This document shows, piece by piece, positions 1 to 7,969 of a DNA stretch of 64,000 nt (positions within the stretch are counted from its first letter, which is position 1; every line of letters starts with the position of its first letter). The notes beneath the pieces were generated by a model. It did no database searches. It saw only the letters and a program-made list of their open reading frames with translations, and was not told the DNA's origin. Position numbers and translations under genes: made by a program. Source of the stretch: Myxococcota bacterium. GTDB taxonomy: Bacteria > Myxococcota > B64-G9. Location: the NCBI GenBank assembly GCA_022710975.1, contig JAKLGA010000005.1, positions 124,001 to 188,000 on the forward strand. Reading direction: 5' to 3'.

Positions 1-224
1 AGCCGCTTCAGCTCCTTCACGAAGCCCGTGCCGGAGTCGACCTCCTCCATCATGAGATCGGCGAGGATCAGATCCGGCCTGGCCCGCTGGAAGACCTTCA
101 ACCCCTCGGCGGCCGTGGGCGCCGACACGAAGGTGTAACCGGCCGCCTCGAGCACCACCTTGAGCGACTCGAGGATGTCGGGGTCGTCGTCCACGCACAG
201 GATCACGTGCTTGCCGTTCTTCAT
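1..224 (-). CDS. Response regulator receiver protein, partial (C-terminus outside window)
   Basis: The gene starts with ATG at 224 and runs off the left edge, leaving about 74 residues. The visible part is the first half of a CheY-like receiver. It has the acidic pair in [12 protein letters not shown] and the phospho-acceptor Asp in PDLILADLMM, followed by a longer-than-usual EEVDSGTGF turn. A histidine kinase would phosphorylate it. No output domain can be judged because the rest is missing. It diverges from the formate dehydrogenase operon across about 220 bases, so it may or may not be related to it. Confidence 0.85.
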   Translation of the reverse strand, partial: MKNGKHVILCVDDDPDILESLKVVLEAAGYTFVSAPTAAEGLKVFQRARPDLILADLMMEEVDSGTGFVKELKR

Positions 225-327
225 GGCGTCTCGCTCCTTGGTCCAGGTCCGCAGGCCCTCCTACCACGCCCCGGACGGCGCGTCGAGGGTTTCGTGGGCC
301 CCCCGCTGAATCCCGTCCGGAGGCCAG

Positions 328-356
328 TTGACCTGCGGGTCGACATCGGCTATTGG
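328..356 (+). promoter_or_regulatory. Candidate sigma-70 promoter for the formate dehydrogenase operon
   Basis: TTGACC at 328-333 and TATTGG at 351-356 are separated by 17 bases, about 90 bases before the fdhB start at 445. The -35 matches 5 of 6 consensus bases and the -10 matches 3 of 6. The 225-444 gap holds no other convincing gene or hairpin. This is pattern matching in GC-rich DNA, so confidence is low. Confidence 0.3.
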
Positions 357-444
357 GGGGGGCGGGCAAGATGTTGGCCGGTTTCTGGTCACCAAGGCGT
401 GCGGCGGGCGCGGCCCGGCGCGCGCGAATCCAGGGAGGTGGCGC

Positions 445-2190
445 ATGATCCTCGCACCCGAGCTCCGCGCACAGATCGAGGAGATCGCCGGGCGCTACCC
501 GGACCGGCGCTCCGCGCTCCTGCCCGCGCTGCACCTGGCCCAGCGCTCGCTGGGCGGCTGCGTGCAGGCCGACGGCGTGGCCGAGGTCGCATCGATCCTG
601 GGCTTGCCGCTGGCGGCCGCCTTCGGCGTCCAGAGCTACTACACCATGTTCAACAGGCAGCCCATCGGCCGCTACCACCTGCAGCTGGACGTGAACGTGC
701 CCGCCATGCTGGCCGGGGCCGACGCGCTGCTCGCCCACCTCGAGCAGGTCCTCGGCATCCGCGCCGGCCAGACCACGCCCGACGGCCTGTTCACCCTGTC
801 CACGGTCCAGGATCTGGGCAGCTGCGGCACCTGCCCGGTGCTGCAGGTCAACGATCGCTACTACGAGAACCTGACCCCGGCCCGGGCCGACGAGCTGCTT
901 ACCCACCTGCGCCGCGGGCAGATGCCGGACTGGCAACCCGAGGCCGCCTGGGGCTCGAGCTGCAACATCCTGCTCAGGCGCCGCGGCAACCCGAAGGCCC
1001 GCGAGCTCGCCGAGTACCGCAAGACCGGCGGCTACCAGGCCCTGGAGAAGGCGCTGGGCATGACCCCCGAGGCGCTGGTGGCCGAGGTCAAGGCGGCGGC
1101 GCTGCGCGGCCGTGGCGGGGCTGGCTTCCCCGCGGGCATGAAGTGGGGCTTCCTGCCCAAGGAGGGCAACCGGCCGGTCTACATGATCTGCAACGCCGAC
1201 GAGGGCGAGCCGGGCACGTTCAAGGACCGGCAGATCATGGAGTTCGACCCCCACCTGCTGCTCGAGGGCTTGACCATCGCCGGCCTGGCCGTCGGCTCCA
1301 GGCTCGGCTTCATCTACATCCGCGGCGAGTTCGCCTGGATCGCCGAGATCCTGGAGCGGGCGGCGGAGCAGGCCCGCCAGGCCAAGCTGCTGGGGAACGA
1401 CATCCTCGGCCGGGGCAAGGAGTTCGAGGTGCTGGTGCACCTGGGAGCCGGCGCCTACGTGTGCGGGGAGGAGACCGCGCTCATCGAGTCGCTGGAGGGC
1501 AAGCGCGGCTGCCCGCGGGTCAAGCCACCGTTCCCGGCCAGCGCGGGGCTGTACGGCTGCCCGACCATCGTCAACAACGTGGAGACCCTGGCCTGCGTCC
1601 CGACCATCGTGCAGCACGGCGCGGAGGCCTTCAAGAAGCTGGGCACGCCCAACAACCACGGGCCCAAGATCTTCGGCATCTCCGGCCACGTGAAGCGGCC
1701 GGGCACCTACGAGCACCCGCTGGGCACCTCGCTGGACGCGCTGCTCGCGGAGGCGGGCGGGGTCCAGGGCAAGCTGAAGGCGATCATCGTGGGCGGGCTC
1801 TCCGTGCCCATCCTGACCGCCGCGGAGGCCGCTGGGCTGAAGATGGACTACGACTCCTGCCTGAAGGCCGGCACCATGCTGGGCTCGGGCGGCGTCATCG
1901 TGATGAACGAGACGACCTCGATCCCCGCGGTGGCCTTGCGCGCCATGGAGTTCTACGCGCACGAGTCCTGCGGCCAGTGCGCGCCGTGCAGCCGGGGTTC
2001 TCACACCGTCCTCGCGCTGCTTCGCCGGCTGGTCGCGGGCCGGGGTAGCCAGGCCGACATCGAGGCGGTCCTCCACCTGTGCAAGCGCATCAAGGGGTCG
2101 ACCCTGTGTCCGACCGGGGACGCCTTCTCGGTGCCCATCGAGGCCATGGTGCGGAAGTTCCGCCCCGAGTTCGAGGCCCTGGTGAGGTAG
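445..2190 (+). CDS. fdhB: NAD-dependent formate dehydrogenase beta subunit, NuoE-NuoF fusion
   Basis: This 581-residue diaphorase subunit would pass electrons from FdhA to NAD+. Residues 1-160 are a NuoE-like domain and residues 190-581 a NuoF domain. The NuoF part keeps the FMN/NADH loops GRGGAGFPAG, CNADEGEPGTF and GAYVCGEETALIESLEGKRG. It also keeps the [4Fe-4S] motif SCGQCAPC with a distant fourth Cys in STLCPTGD. The NuoE part is odd: the usual C-x4-C is Asp82/Ala87 and the next C-x3-C is Asp123/Cys127, so its [2Fe-2S] cluster is probably absent. I chose ATG at 445 because GGGAGG lies just upstream; the longer reading from 328 has no family similarity before it. fdhD follows after 62 bases. 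The fusion resembles subunits of cytoplasmic FDH and bifurcating hydrogenases. Confidence 0.9.
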   Translation: MILAPELRAQIEEIAGRYPDRRSALLPALHLAQRSLGGCVQADGVAEVASILGLPLAAAFGVQSYYTMFNRQPIGRYHLQLDVNVPAMLAGADALLAHLEQVLGIRAGQTTPDGLFTLSTVQDLGSCGTCPVLQVNDRYYENLTPARADELLTHLRRGQMPDWQPEAAWGSSCNILLRRRGNPKARELAEYRKTGGYQALEKALGMTPEALVAEVKAAALRGRGGAGFPAGMKWGFLPKEGNRPVYMICNADEGEPGTFKDRQIMEFDPHLLLEGLTIAGLAVGSRLGFIYIRGEFAWIAEILERAAEQARQAKLLGNDILGRGKEFEVLVHLGAGAYVCGEETALIESLEGKRGCPRVKPPFPASAGLYGCPTIVNNVETLACVPTIVQHGAEAFKKLGTPNNHGPKIFGISGHVKRPGTYEHPLGTSLDALLAEAGGVQGKLKAIIVGGLSVPILTAAEAAGLKMDYDSCLKAGTMLGSGGVIVMNETTSIPAVALRAMEFYAHESCGQCAPCSRGSHTVLALLRRLVAGRGSQADIEAVLHLCKRIKGSTLCPTGDAFSVPIEAMVRKFRPEFEALVR

Positions 2191-2252
2191 TCGCTGGCCG
2201 GGGGGATCCGCCCGGAGGGGCAGGTTCGAGGCGACGCGTGCAAGGATCTCCC

Positions 2253-2966
2253 ATGGAGGCTTCGGTCGCCACCCGCGCGGTCCACGTGACCGGGAGCGCG
2301 TCGAAGCCGACCACCATCCAGCTGGTGAACGAAGCTCCCTTGACGATCGAGGTGCACGGCGAGCCCCTCCTGCGGATCGCCTACACACCCGGCGACGAGC
2401 AGGCGTTGGTCGTCGGCCTGTGCTTCTCCCGTGGGCTCATCGACCAGCTCGAGGACTTCGAGAACCTGGATTTCTTCCGGGAGGGCGAACCCGGCCGGGC
2501 CCGGGTCCGGCTGCGCACCGGGCGAGCCCGGAGGGAGCCCCCGCGCAGCAGGGACAGGGTCCCGGACGAATTCTTCGCCGTCCAGGCGCCCCGCTGCTTC
2601 GAGACCCTGTACCGGCACCAGGCCCTCAAGTCGCGGACCGTCGCAGCCCACGCGGTCGCCCTGCTCGACCGCGAACTCCTGCCACTGGCCGTCAAGGAAG
2701 ATCTCGGCCGGCACAACGCCTACGACAAGGCCATCGGCCAGGCGTTGCTCGATGGGGTCCTGGGGCGGGCCTGGGTCGCGGTGCTCACCTCGCGCGTGGT
2801 CTCGGAGCTCGTCCAGCGGTCGGTCCGGGCGGGTCTGGCCGTTGTCCTCAGCGTGTCCAGGCCCTCGGCCCTGGCCGTTTCCGAGGCCGACCGATCGGGC
2901 TTGATTTTGGCTTGTCTTAGCCGCGAAGATGGGATGTTCGTCTTCAACAAGGGAGAACAGGAATGA
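2253..2966 (+). CDS. fdhD: Formate dehydrogenase accessory protein FdhD (lacks CxxC)
   Basis: FdhD proteins move sulfur from a cysteine desulfurase to the molybdenum or tungsten cofactor of formate dehydrogenase. This 237-residue protein keeps family landmarks: NEAPLTIEVHGEPLL near the N-terminus, a TPGDEQALVVGL block, the EDLGRHNAYDKAIG motif, TSRVVSELVQRS, and SVSRPSALAV. The cysteine loop that normally carries CxxC (C121/C124 in E. coli) is missing. The only cysteines are isolated ones in GLCFS, PRCFE and LACLS. It is a little short for the family (about 270). The start at 2253 follows AAGGA. The stop overlaps the fdhA ATG by four bases, implying translational coupling. Family call is firm; sulfur-transfer competence is doubtful. 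Confidence 0.88.
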   Translation: MEASVATRAVHVTGSASKPTTIQLVNEAPLTIEVHGEPLLRIAYTPGDEQALVVGLCFSRGLIDQLEDFENLDFFREGEPGRARVRLRTGRARREPPRSRDRVPDEFFAVQAPRCFETLYRHQALKSRTVAAHAVALLDRELLPLAVKEDLGRHNAYDKAIGQALLDGVLGRAWVAVLTSRVVSELVQRSVRAGLAVVLSVSRPSALAVSEADRSGLILACLSREDGMFVFNKGEQE

Positions 2967-5650
2967 AGCTGACCATCGATCGGACAACCGTCGAGGCCCA
3001 GCCGGGCCAGACGATCCTTCAGGTGGCACGGGCCCACGGGATCTACATCCCGACCCTGTGCTACCACGAGAAGACGGGCGCCGCATCGAAGTGCCGCGTG
3101 TGCGCCGTGGTGGTCGAGGGCATGCGAGGGCTGCAGCTCGCCTGCTCGGTCCCGGCCAAGGACGGCATGGTGATCCACACGGATACGGCCGAGGCCAGGG
3201 ACACGCAGAGGCTGGTGGTCAACCTGCTGCTGTCCACCGGGACCCACGACTGCCTGGCCTGCGAGAAGAACGGGGTCTGCGAGCTGCAGGACGCCGCTTA
3301 CCACCTGGGCATCATGAAGCCCGCCTTCGTGATCGACTCCGGGCGGGGCGAGGAGCGACCCGATGACTCCTCGGCCTTCATCGTCCGGGATCACGCCAGG
3401 TGCATCGCCTGCGGTCGCTGCGTGGTTTCGTGCAGCAAGAACGTGATCAACCGGGTGCTCGACTTCGGGTACCGGGGCAGCGAGACGCGGGTCATCTGCG
3501 ACGACGATCGGCCGATGGGCGACTCGAGCTGCGTGCAGTGCGGCGAGTGCGTGCAGCTCTGTCCGGTCGGCGCGCTGGTGGAGAAGAAGGCCATCGGCAA
3601 GGCGCGCACCTGGGAGCTGAGCAAGGTCCGCACCACCTGCCCGTACTGCGGGGTGGGCTGCCAGCTCGACCTGCACGTCAAGGGCGAGCAGATCGTCAAG
3701 GTGACCGGGGTGGAGGAAGGCCTGCCCAATCGCGGCTACCTGTGCGTGAAGGGCCGCTTCGGCTACGACTTCCCCTACGCCGAGGATCGGCTGAAGACCC
3801 CGCTCATCAAGGAGAACGGCGCCTTCCGCCCGGCCAGCTGGGACGAGGCCCTCGATCTGGTGGCCAGCAAGTTCAAGGACATCATCGCCCAGTCCGGCCC
3901 GGACGCCGTGGCCGGGGTGAGCTGCGCGCGGAGCATCAACGAGGACTCCTACCAGATGCAGAAGCTCTTCCGGGCGGTGTTCCGGACAAACAACATAGAT
4001 CACTGCGCACGAACTTGACACGCCCCCACGGTCGCCGGTCTGGCGACCTCATTCGGTTCCGGGGCCATGACCAACTCGTTCGGCGAGCTCGCGAACGCGA
4101 AGCTCATCTTCTGCATCGGCACCAACATGACCGAGGCCCATCCGGTGGCCTCCTACTACGTGAAACAGGCCGTGCAGAAGGGCGCCAAGCTGATCGTGTG
4201 CGACCCCCGCAAACACGCCCTGGCCAGGGAGGCCACGATCTTCGCCCAGCTCAAGGTGGGCTCGGACATCGCCCTGCTCAACGGCATCATGAACGTCCTG
4301 ATCTCCGAGGACCTGTACGACAAGGCCTACGTCGCGGCCAACTGCACGGACTTCGAGACGCTCAAGGCCAAGGTGCTGGAGTACCCGCCCGAGAGGGCGG
4401 CCGAGATCAGCGGGGTCCCGGTGGCGACCATCCGTGAGATCGCGCACACCATGGCGGCCATCCACCCGGCCATGCTGTGCTACACCCTGGGGATCACCGA
4501 GCACACCTGCGGCAAGAACAACGTGATGTCCACCGCCAACCTGCAGATGCTGCTGGGCAACGTCGGGGTGGAGTGCGGCGGGGTCAACCCGTTCCGCGGC
4601 CAGAACAACGTCCAGGGCGCCTGCGACATGGGTGCGCTGCCCAACGTCTTCCCGGGCTACCAGAAGGTCGCCGACCCGGCGGCTCGCGAGAAGTTCCAGA
4701 AGGCCTGGGGCGTGGACAAGCTGCCCGACAAGCCGGGCCTCATGATCCCGGACATGCTCGAGGGCCTCCTCAGCAAGAAGGTCAGGGGGTTCTACATCTT
4801 CGGCGAGAACCTGGCTGAGACCGAGCCGAACATGACCCACGTCGAGAAGTGCCTCAAGGCGTGCGACTTCATCGTGTGCCAGGACATCTTCCTGACCGAG
4901 ACCGCGAAGCTCGCCCACGTGGTCCTGCCCGGCACCTGCTGGGGCGAGGACGACGGCACCTTCGCCTCGAGCGAGCGCCGGGTCAGCAGGGTCAGGAAGG
5001 TCAAGAAGCCAGCCTACGATGCACGGCCGAACTGGTGGATCTTCCGCGAGATCGCCAGGCGCCTGGGCCAGGATTGGGCCTCCACCAGCGGCCAGGAGCT
5101 CTGGGACAACGAGGTCAGCGTGCTCGCGCCCGCGCTGGCCGGGATCAAGTACCGGCGGATCGAGAAGAACGGCCTGCAGTGGCCGTGCCCGACGCTCGAG
5201 CACCCGGGCACCGCGGTGATGCACCGGAACGGGAAGTTCACCCAGGGCAAGGGCGTGTTCAAGGCCGTGGACTGGACCCCGCCCGCCGAGGTGCCGGACG
5301 CGGAGTACCCCTTCGTGCTCAGCACGGGCAGGCGGCTGTACCACTACCACACCCGCACGCAGACCGCGCGCTGCGGCATGGACCAGATCCTGCCCGAGGA
5401 GACCGCCGACATCTCCCCCCAGGACGCGGCCCGGCTGAAGATAACCGACGGCGAGCGGATCCTGGTCGCTTCCCGCCGGGGGCAGGTCAAGGTCAAGGCC
5501 CGGGTCACCGAGCAGATGCCGCCGGGCATGGTCTGGATGGCCTTCCACTTCCGCGAGGGCAACGCCAACTGGTTGACCAAGGACGCCTTCGATCCGGAGA
5601 CCAAGACCGCAGAATACAAGGCCTGTGCTGTCCGCATCGCCAAGCTGTGA
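2963..5650 (+). CDS. fdhA: Formate dehydrogenase alpha subunit, selenocysteine-containing (UGA at 4016-4018 read as Sec352)
   Basis: This is the catalytic subunit of a cytoplasmic Mo/W-bisPGD formate dehydrogenase of 895 residues. The N-terminal 220 residues resemble NuoG: a [2Fe-2S] ferredoxin domain (Cys33, 44, 47, 61), a His-Cys [4Fe-4S] motif in HDCLACEKNGVC, and two ferredoxin-type clusters (CIACGRCVVSC and CVQCGECVQLC). The molybdopterin domain opens with CPYCGVGC. At 4016 an in-frame TGA falls in HCART-U-HAPTVAG, exactly where FDHs carry catalytic Sec or Cys. The reading frame continues unchanged to 5650, and a SECIS-like hairpin follows the codon. A conventional caller would split this into two genes (2963-4018 and 4067-5650). 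The ATG overlaps the fdhD stop. No selA, selB, selC or selD is in the window. Pairing with FdhB predicts NAD+ as acceptor. Confidence 0.93.
4016..4048 (+). promoter_or_regulatory. Sec codon and bacterial SECIS hairpin of fdhA
   Basis: The UGA at 4016-4018 is followed after 11 bases by a perfect 7-bp stem, GGTCGCC at 4030-4036 with GGCGACC at 4042-4048, closed by loop GGTCT. The E. coli fdhF SECIS, from memory, has the same 11-base spacing and the same GGUCU apical loop, which contacts SelB. The loop lies in the Gly-Leu codons of the conserved HxPxVAGL motif. The E. coli bulged U is not evident here because the stem is fully paired. Confidence 0.88.
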
Positions 5651-5677
5651 CAAGACGGGTCTTCGCTCTCGCGACCT

Positions 5678-5705
5678 CCCGGGGGCCGCTCTTGCGGCCC
5701 CCGGG
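5678..5705 (+). terminator. Strong hairpin after fdhA, probable terminator or attenuator
   Basis: A perfect 12-bp inverted repeat, CCCGGGGGCCGC at 5678-5689 and its complement at 5694-5705, encloses the 4-base loop TCTT. It lies 28 bases after the fdhA stop and 36 bases before fmdE. There is no U-tract, so it may be a partial terminator or an mRNA-stabilising hairpin. Confidence 0.6.
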
Positions 5706-5741
5706 TCGGGTGGCGAGCCCTCCTCGAGTCGAGGTCATGCC

Positions 5742-6335
5742 ATGGCAGAGCCTGAAGAGATCACCTTCCGATCCCACCCGCTCGAAGAATACGTGCAGAT
5801 GATCGAGCGGTTCCACGGTCACCTGGCGCCAGGGGTGCTGCTCGGCGGGTTCATGGTAGAGCTCGCCTACCAGCAGCTCCCGACCGAGGGGCTGTTCGAC
5901 GCGATCAGCGAGACTCCGACCTGCCTGCCGGACGCGATCCAGCTCCTGACGCCGTGCTCGGCCGGCAACGGGTGGCTCCAGGTCGTCGACAGCGGGAGGT
6001 TCGCCCTCACCATCTTCGAGAAGACCACCGGGGCAGGGGTCCGGGTCCACCTGGACGCCGACCGGCTCACCCCGGGCTCGCAGCTCTCCAACTGGTTCCT
6101 CAAGCTGGTGCCGAAGGCGGAGCAGGACAAGGCGCAGCTCATCGAGGAGATCGTGCAGGCCGGCTCGCGGATCCTGTCTTTCAGGAAGGTCCACGTGGAC
6201 CTCGCCGGCCGCAGGCAGAAGAAGGGAGTCAAGACCCAGATCTGCCCGGTCTGCCGGGAGTCCTACCCGCGGGACCATGGCCCGAGGTGTCGGCACTGCT
6301 CCGGAGAGAGGATGTACTACCGGGACGCGAGCTGA
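5742..6335 (+). CDS. FmdE-family protein with C-terminal zinc ribbon
   Basis: This 197-residue protein matches the formylmethanofuran dehydrogenase subunit E (FmdE) family. The N-terminal core shows FHGHLAPGVLLGGFMV, then ETPTCLPDAIQLLTPCSAGN with the family's conserved cysteines. The C-terminus carries a zinc-ribbon-like CPVC-x10-CRHC. FmdE-like proteins occur beside molybdenum/tungsten enzymes, but their biochemical role outside methanogens is unsettled. Its place right after fdhA suggests a role in cofactor supply or assembly for that enzyme (inference). The ATG at 5742 was chosen because the longer reading overlaps the hairpin and shows no family similarity there. Confidence 0.82.
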   Translation: MAEPEEITFRSHPLEEYVQMIERFHGHLAPGVLLGGFMVELAYQQLPTEGLFDAISETPTCLPDAIQLLTPCSAGNGWLQVVDSGRFALTIFEKTTGAGVRVHLDADRLTPGSQLSNWFLKLVPKAEQDKAQLIEEIVQAGSRILSFRKVHVDLAGRRQKKGVKTQICPVCRESYPRDHGPRCRHCSGERMYYRDAS

Positions 6336-6342
6336 GGCGGGC

Positions 6343-6798
6343 TCAGAAGACCTCTGGGTAGCCGACGTCGATGAAGACGTTCTCCAGCCGGTGCTTGTGC
6401 CCCAGCTCCATGGCGGCCAGGTTGAGGTAGAGGTTCTTGTGCGCCGCGCTCTTGCAGGAGCGGGCCAGGTCCGTGTAGAGCTTCGCCGCGGCCTCCTCCT
6501 TCTTCATGGCCAGAGCGATCGCGTCCCGGGGCTTCATCTCCAGCGAGAGCTCGGGTGTCTGGACGGTCTCCGCGATCTTCCAGTCCTCCACCTTCTCGAA
6601 GTCCATCTGCAAGGTGTCGTCGAACCGGAATCGTTCGAGGACCTCCTGGTGCCCCAGCTCCTGCTTCGCCAGATCCGCGAACAGGTCCTTCACGAAGGGG
6701 TCCTTGGACCTCAGGGCCAAGCCGTTGTAGAACTCCATTGCCTCGACCTCGCGCTCGATTGCCTTGGCGAGCAGCTCACCGAACTCGGCCCTGTTCAT
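6343..6798 (-). CDS. Ferritin-like diiron protein (rubrerythrin-type four-helix bundle)
   Basis: This 151-residue protein has two E-x2-H-type half-sites expected of a ferritin-like carboxylate-bridged diiron fold. The first is AIEREVEAMEFYNGL with KQELGHQEVLERF; the second is MKKEEAAAKLYTDLA with AAMELGHKHRLEN. There is no rubredoxin domain, so it is not a classical rubrerythrin. It may handle peroxide or iron for the oxygen-sensitive formate dehydrogenase next door (inference). The ATG at 6798 follows GAAAGGA; the upstream reading to 6843 is ignored. It converges on fmdE with a 7-base gap and lies downstream of focA on the same strand. Confidence 0.82.
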   Translation of the reverse strand: MNRAEFGELLAKAIEREVEAMEFYNGLALRSKDPFVKDLFADLAKQELGHQEVLERFRFDDTLQMDFEKVEDWKIAETVQTPELSLEMKPRDAIALAMKKEEAAAKLYTDLARSCKSAAHKNLYLNLAAMELGHKHRLENVFIDVGYPEVF

Positions 6799-6862
6799 GT
6801 GCCAGTTCCTTTCTCTCCCGGAGGAGCCAGCGCCTCCGCGCACATCCGACGCTTCCAGTCGA

Positions 6863-6893
6863 AGTATATCGAAGACCCCCGGCAGCGGGGCAA
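6863..6893 (-). promoter_or_regulatory. Candidate promoter for the ferritin-like gene
   Basis: Read on the minus strand, TTGCCC (6893-6888) and TATACT (6868-6863) are separated by 19 bases, 65 bases before the ATG at 6798. The -10 matches 5 of 6 consensus bases and is unusually AT-rich for this genome. The spacing is longer than optimal. Confidence 0.3.
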
Positions 6894-6958
6894 GGTAAAA
6901 AGTGACCGGGCTGGAGCGACCTGAAGGGACGGGGGGAGAGCGGCGGGAGGGCCTGGGC

Positions 6959-7780
6959 TCAGGTCTCCTTGGGGAGCTCGCCCTTGAACGCGTACTGGTA
7001 CACGAAACCGATGAACACCATCCCGCCGATGATGTTGCCGAGGGTGACCGGGGCGAGGTTCCACGCGAGGAAGTCCACCCAGGAGACGTGCGCGCCCAGC
7101 ATGATGCCGGTCGGGATGAAGTACATGTTGGCCACGCTGTGCTCGAACCCGGTGGCCACGAACGCCATGATGGGGAACCAGATGCCGAAGAACTTGCCGA
7201 TCATGTTCTTCGAGGAGAACGCCAGCAGGATGGCCACGTTCACCAGGATGTTGCAGGCCACGCCCTTCAGCATGGCGGACCACCAGCCCATGCCGCCCTG
7301 GGCGATGTACGGCAGCACCTTGCCCTCGGCGATGGCGATGGCGTTCTGGCCGAACGCGGTGAGCTCGGCCCCGCCGCCCTTGACGCAGGGCCCCACGGCC
7401 ATGATGTAGGCCCAGAAGATCGAGCCGACGAAGTTGCCGATGTAGACCCAGAACCAGGCCATCAGCATGCGCTTGACCGCCAGCTTCTTGTTCAGGCAGG
7501 CGACCGGCATGAGCATGCAGTCGCCGGTGAACAGCTCCATGCCCGTGAGCACGATCGCGATCAGGCCGACCGGGAACACCGCACCGGCGATCAGGGACTT
7601 CATGCCCGGAGCGACGCCCGTGTCCAGCCCGGTCCCGCACACCGTGGCCAGGGCGCCGCCGACCGCGATGTACATGCCCGCCATGAACGACCGCATGAGC
7701 CAGTTCGGGACCGAGAGCCCGCCCTTGTAGGTGCCCGCTGTACAGCAGTTCTGGACGATCTCCACCGGTTTGTTCGCCAT
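6959..7780 (-). CDS. focA: FocA/FdhC-type formate channel
   Basis: This 273-residue integral membrane protein belongs to the formate-nitrite transporter family, pentameric channels for formate and related monocarboxylates. It has the expected six hydrophobic segments. The family landmarks are LTGMELFTGDCMLMP in the helix 2/3 loop and the C-terminal signature GFEHSVANMYFIP with the central His. The start at 7780 follows a purine-rich AAGGAAAGGAAAGGAAGG leader. Next to a formate dehydrogenase operon, formate is the likely substrate; nitrite or hydrosulfide cannot be excluded from sequence alone. It is followed on the same strand by the ferritin-like gene after a 160-base gap. Confidence 0.93.
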   Translation of the reverse strand: MANKPVEIVQNCCTAGTYKGGLSVPNWLMRSFMAGMYIAVGGALATVCGTGLDTGVAPGMKSLIAGAVFPVGLIAIVLTGMELFTGDCMLMPVACLNKKLAVKRMLMAWFWVYIGNFVGSIFWAYIMAVGPCVKGGGAELTAFGQNAIAIAEGKVLPYIAQGGMGWWSAMLKGVACNILVNVAILLAFSSKNMIGKFFGIWFPIMAFVATGFEHSVANMYFIPTGIMLGAHVSWVDFLAWNLAPVTLGNIIGGMVFIGFVYQYAFKGELPKET

Positions 7781-7969
7781 GGCCTTCCTTTCCTTTCCTT
7801 GGTCCCAGTATGTTTCCGGGCCAGTCCGTCGCCCGTCCTGGATGATCGAAGATGGCTCATACCGGTTTCCCGGTGGCCTGACAAGTAGATTCTGGAGGTT
7901 CCTCTTCTAAAACAGGACACTAAATAGCCGATTGCCGCGGAGCGTTGCCCCCGGGCGAACGGCTCTGCT

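Noticed and set aside
225-444. Possible small gene upstream of fdhB
   Set aside because: No ATG with a ribosome-binding site gives a recognisable product; the stretch reads as a leader and promoter region.
4016-4018. Stop codon splitting fdhA, as a pseudogene or frameshift
   Set aside because: The frame is unchanged downstream, the UGA sits at the catalytic Sec/Cys site and a SECIS-like hairpin follows. Damage by chance at that exact codon is unlikely.
6187-6202. 16-bp palindrome AGGTCCACGTGGACCT as a second parS site
   Set aside because: It lies inside the fmdE-like coding sequence and has T-A where parS has T-T-[CT], so it looks like a chance GC-rich palindrome.
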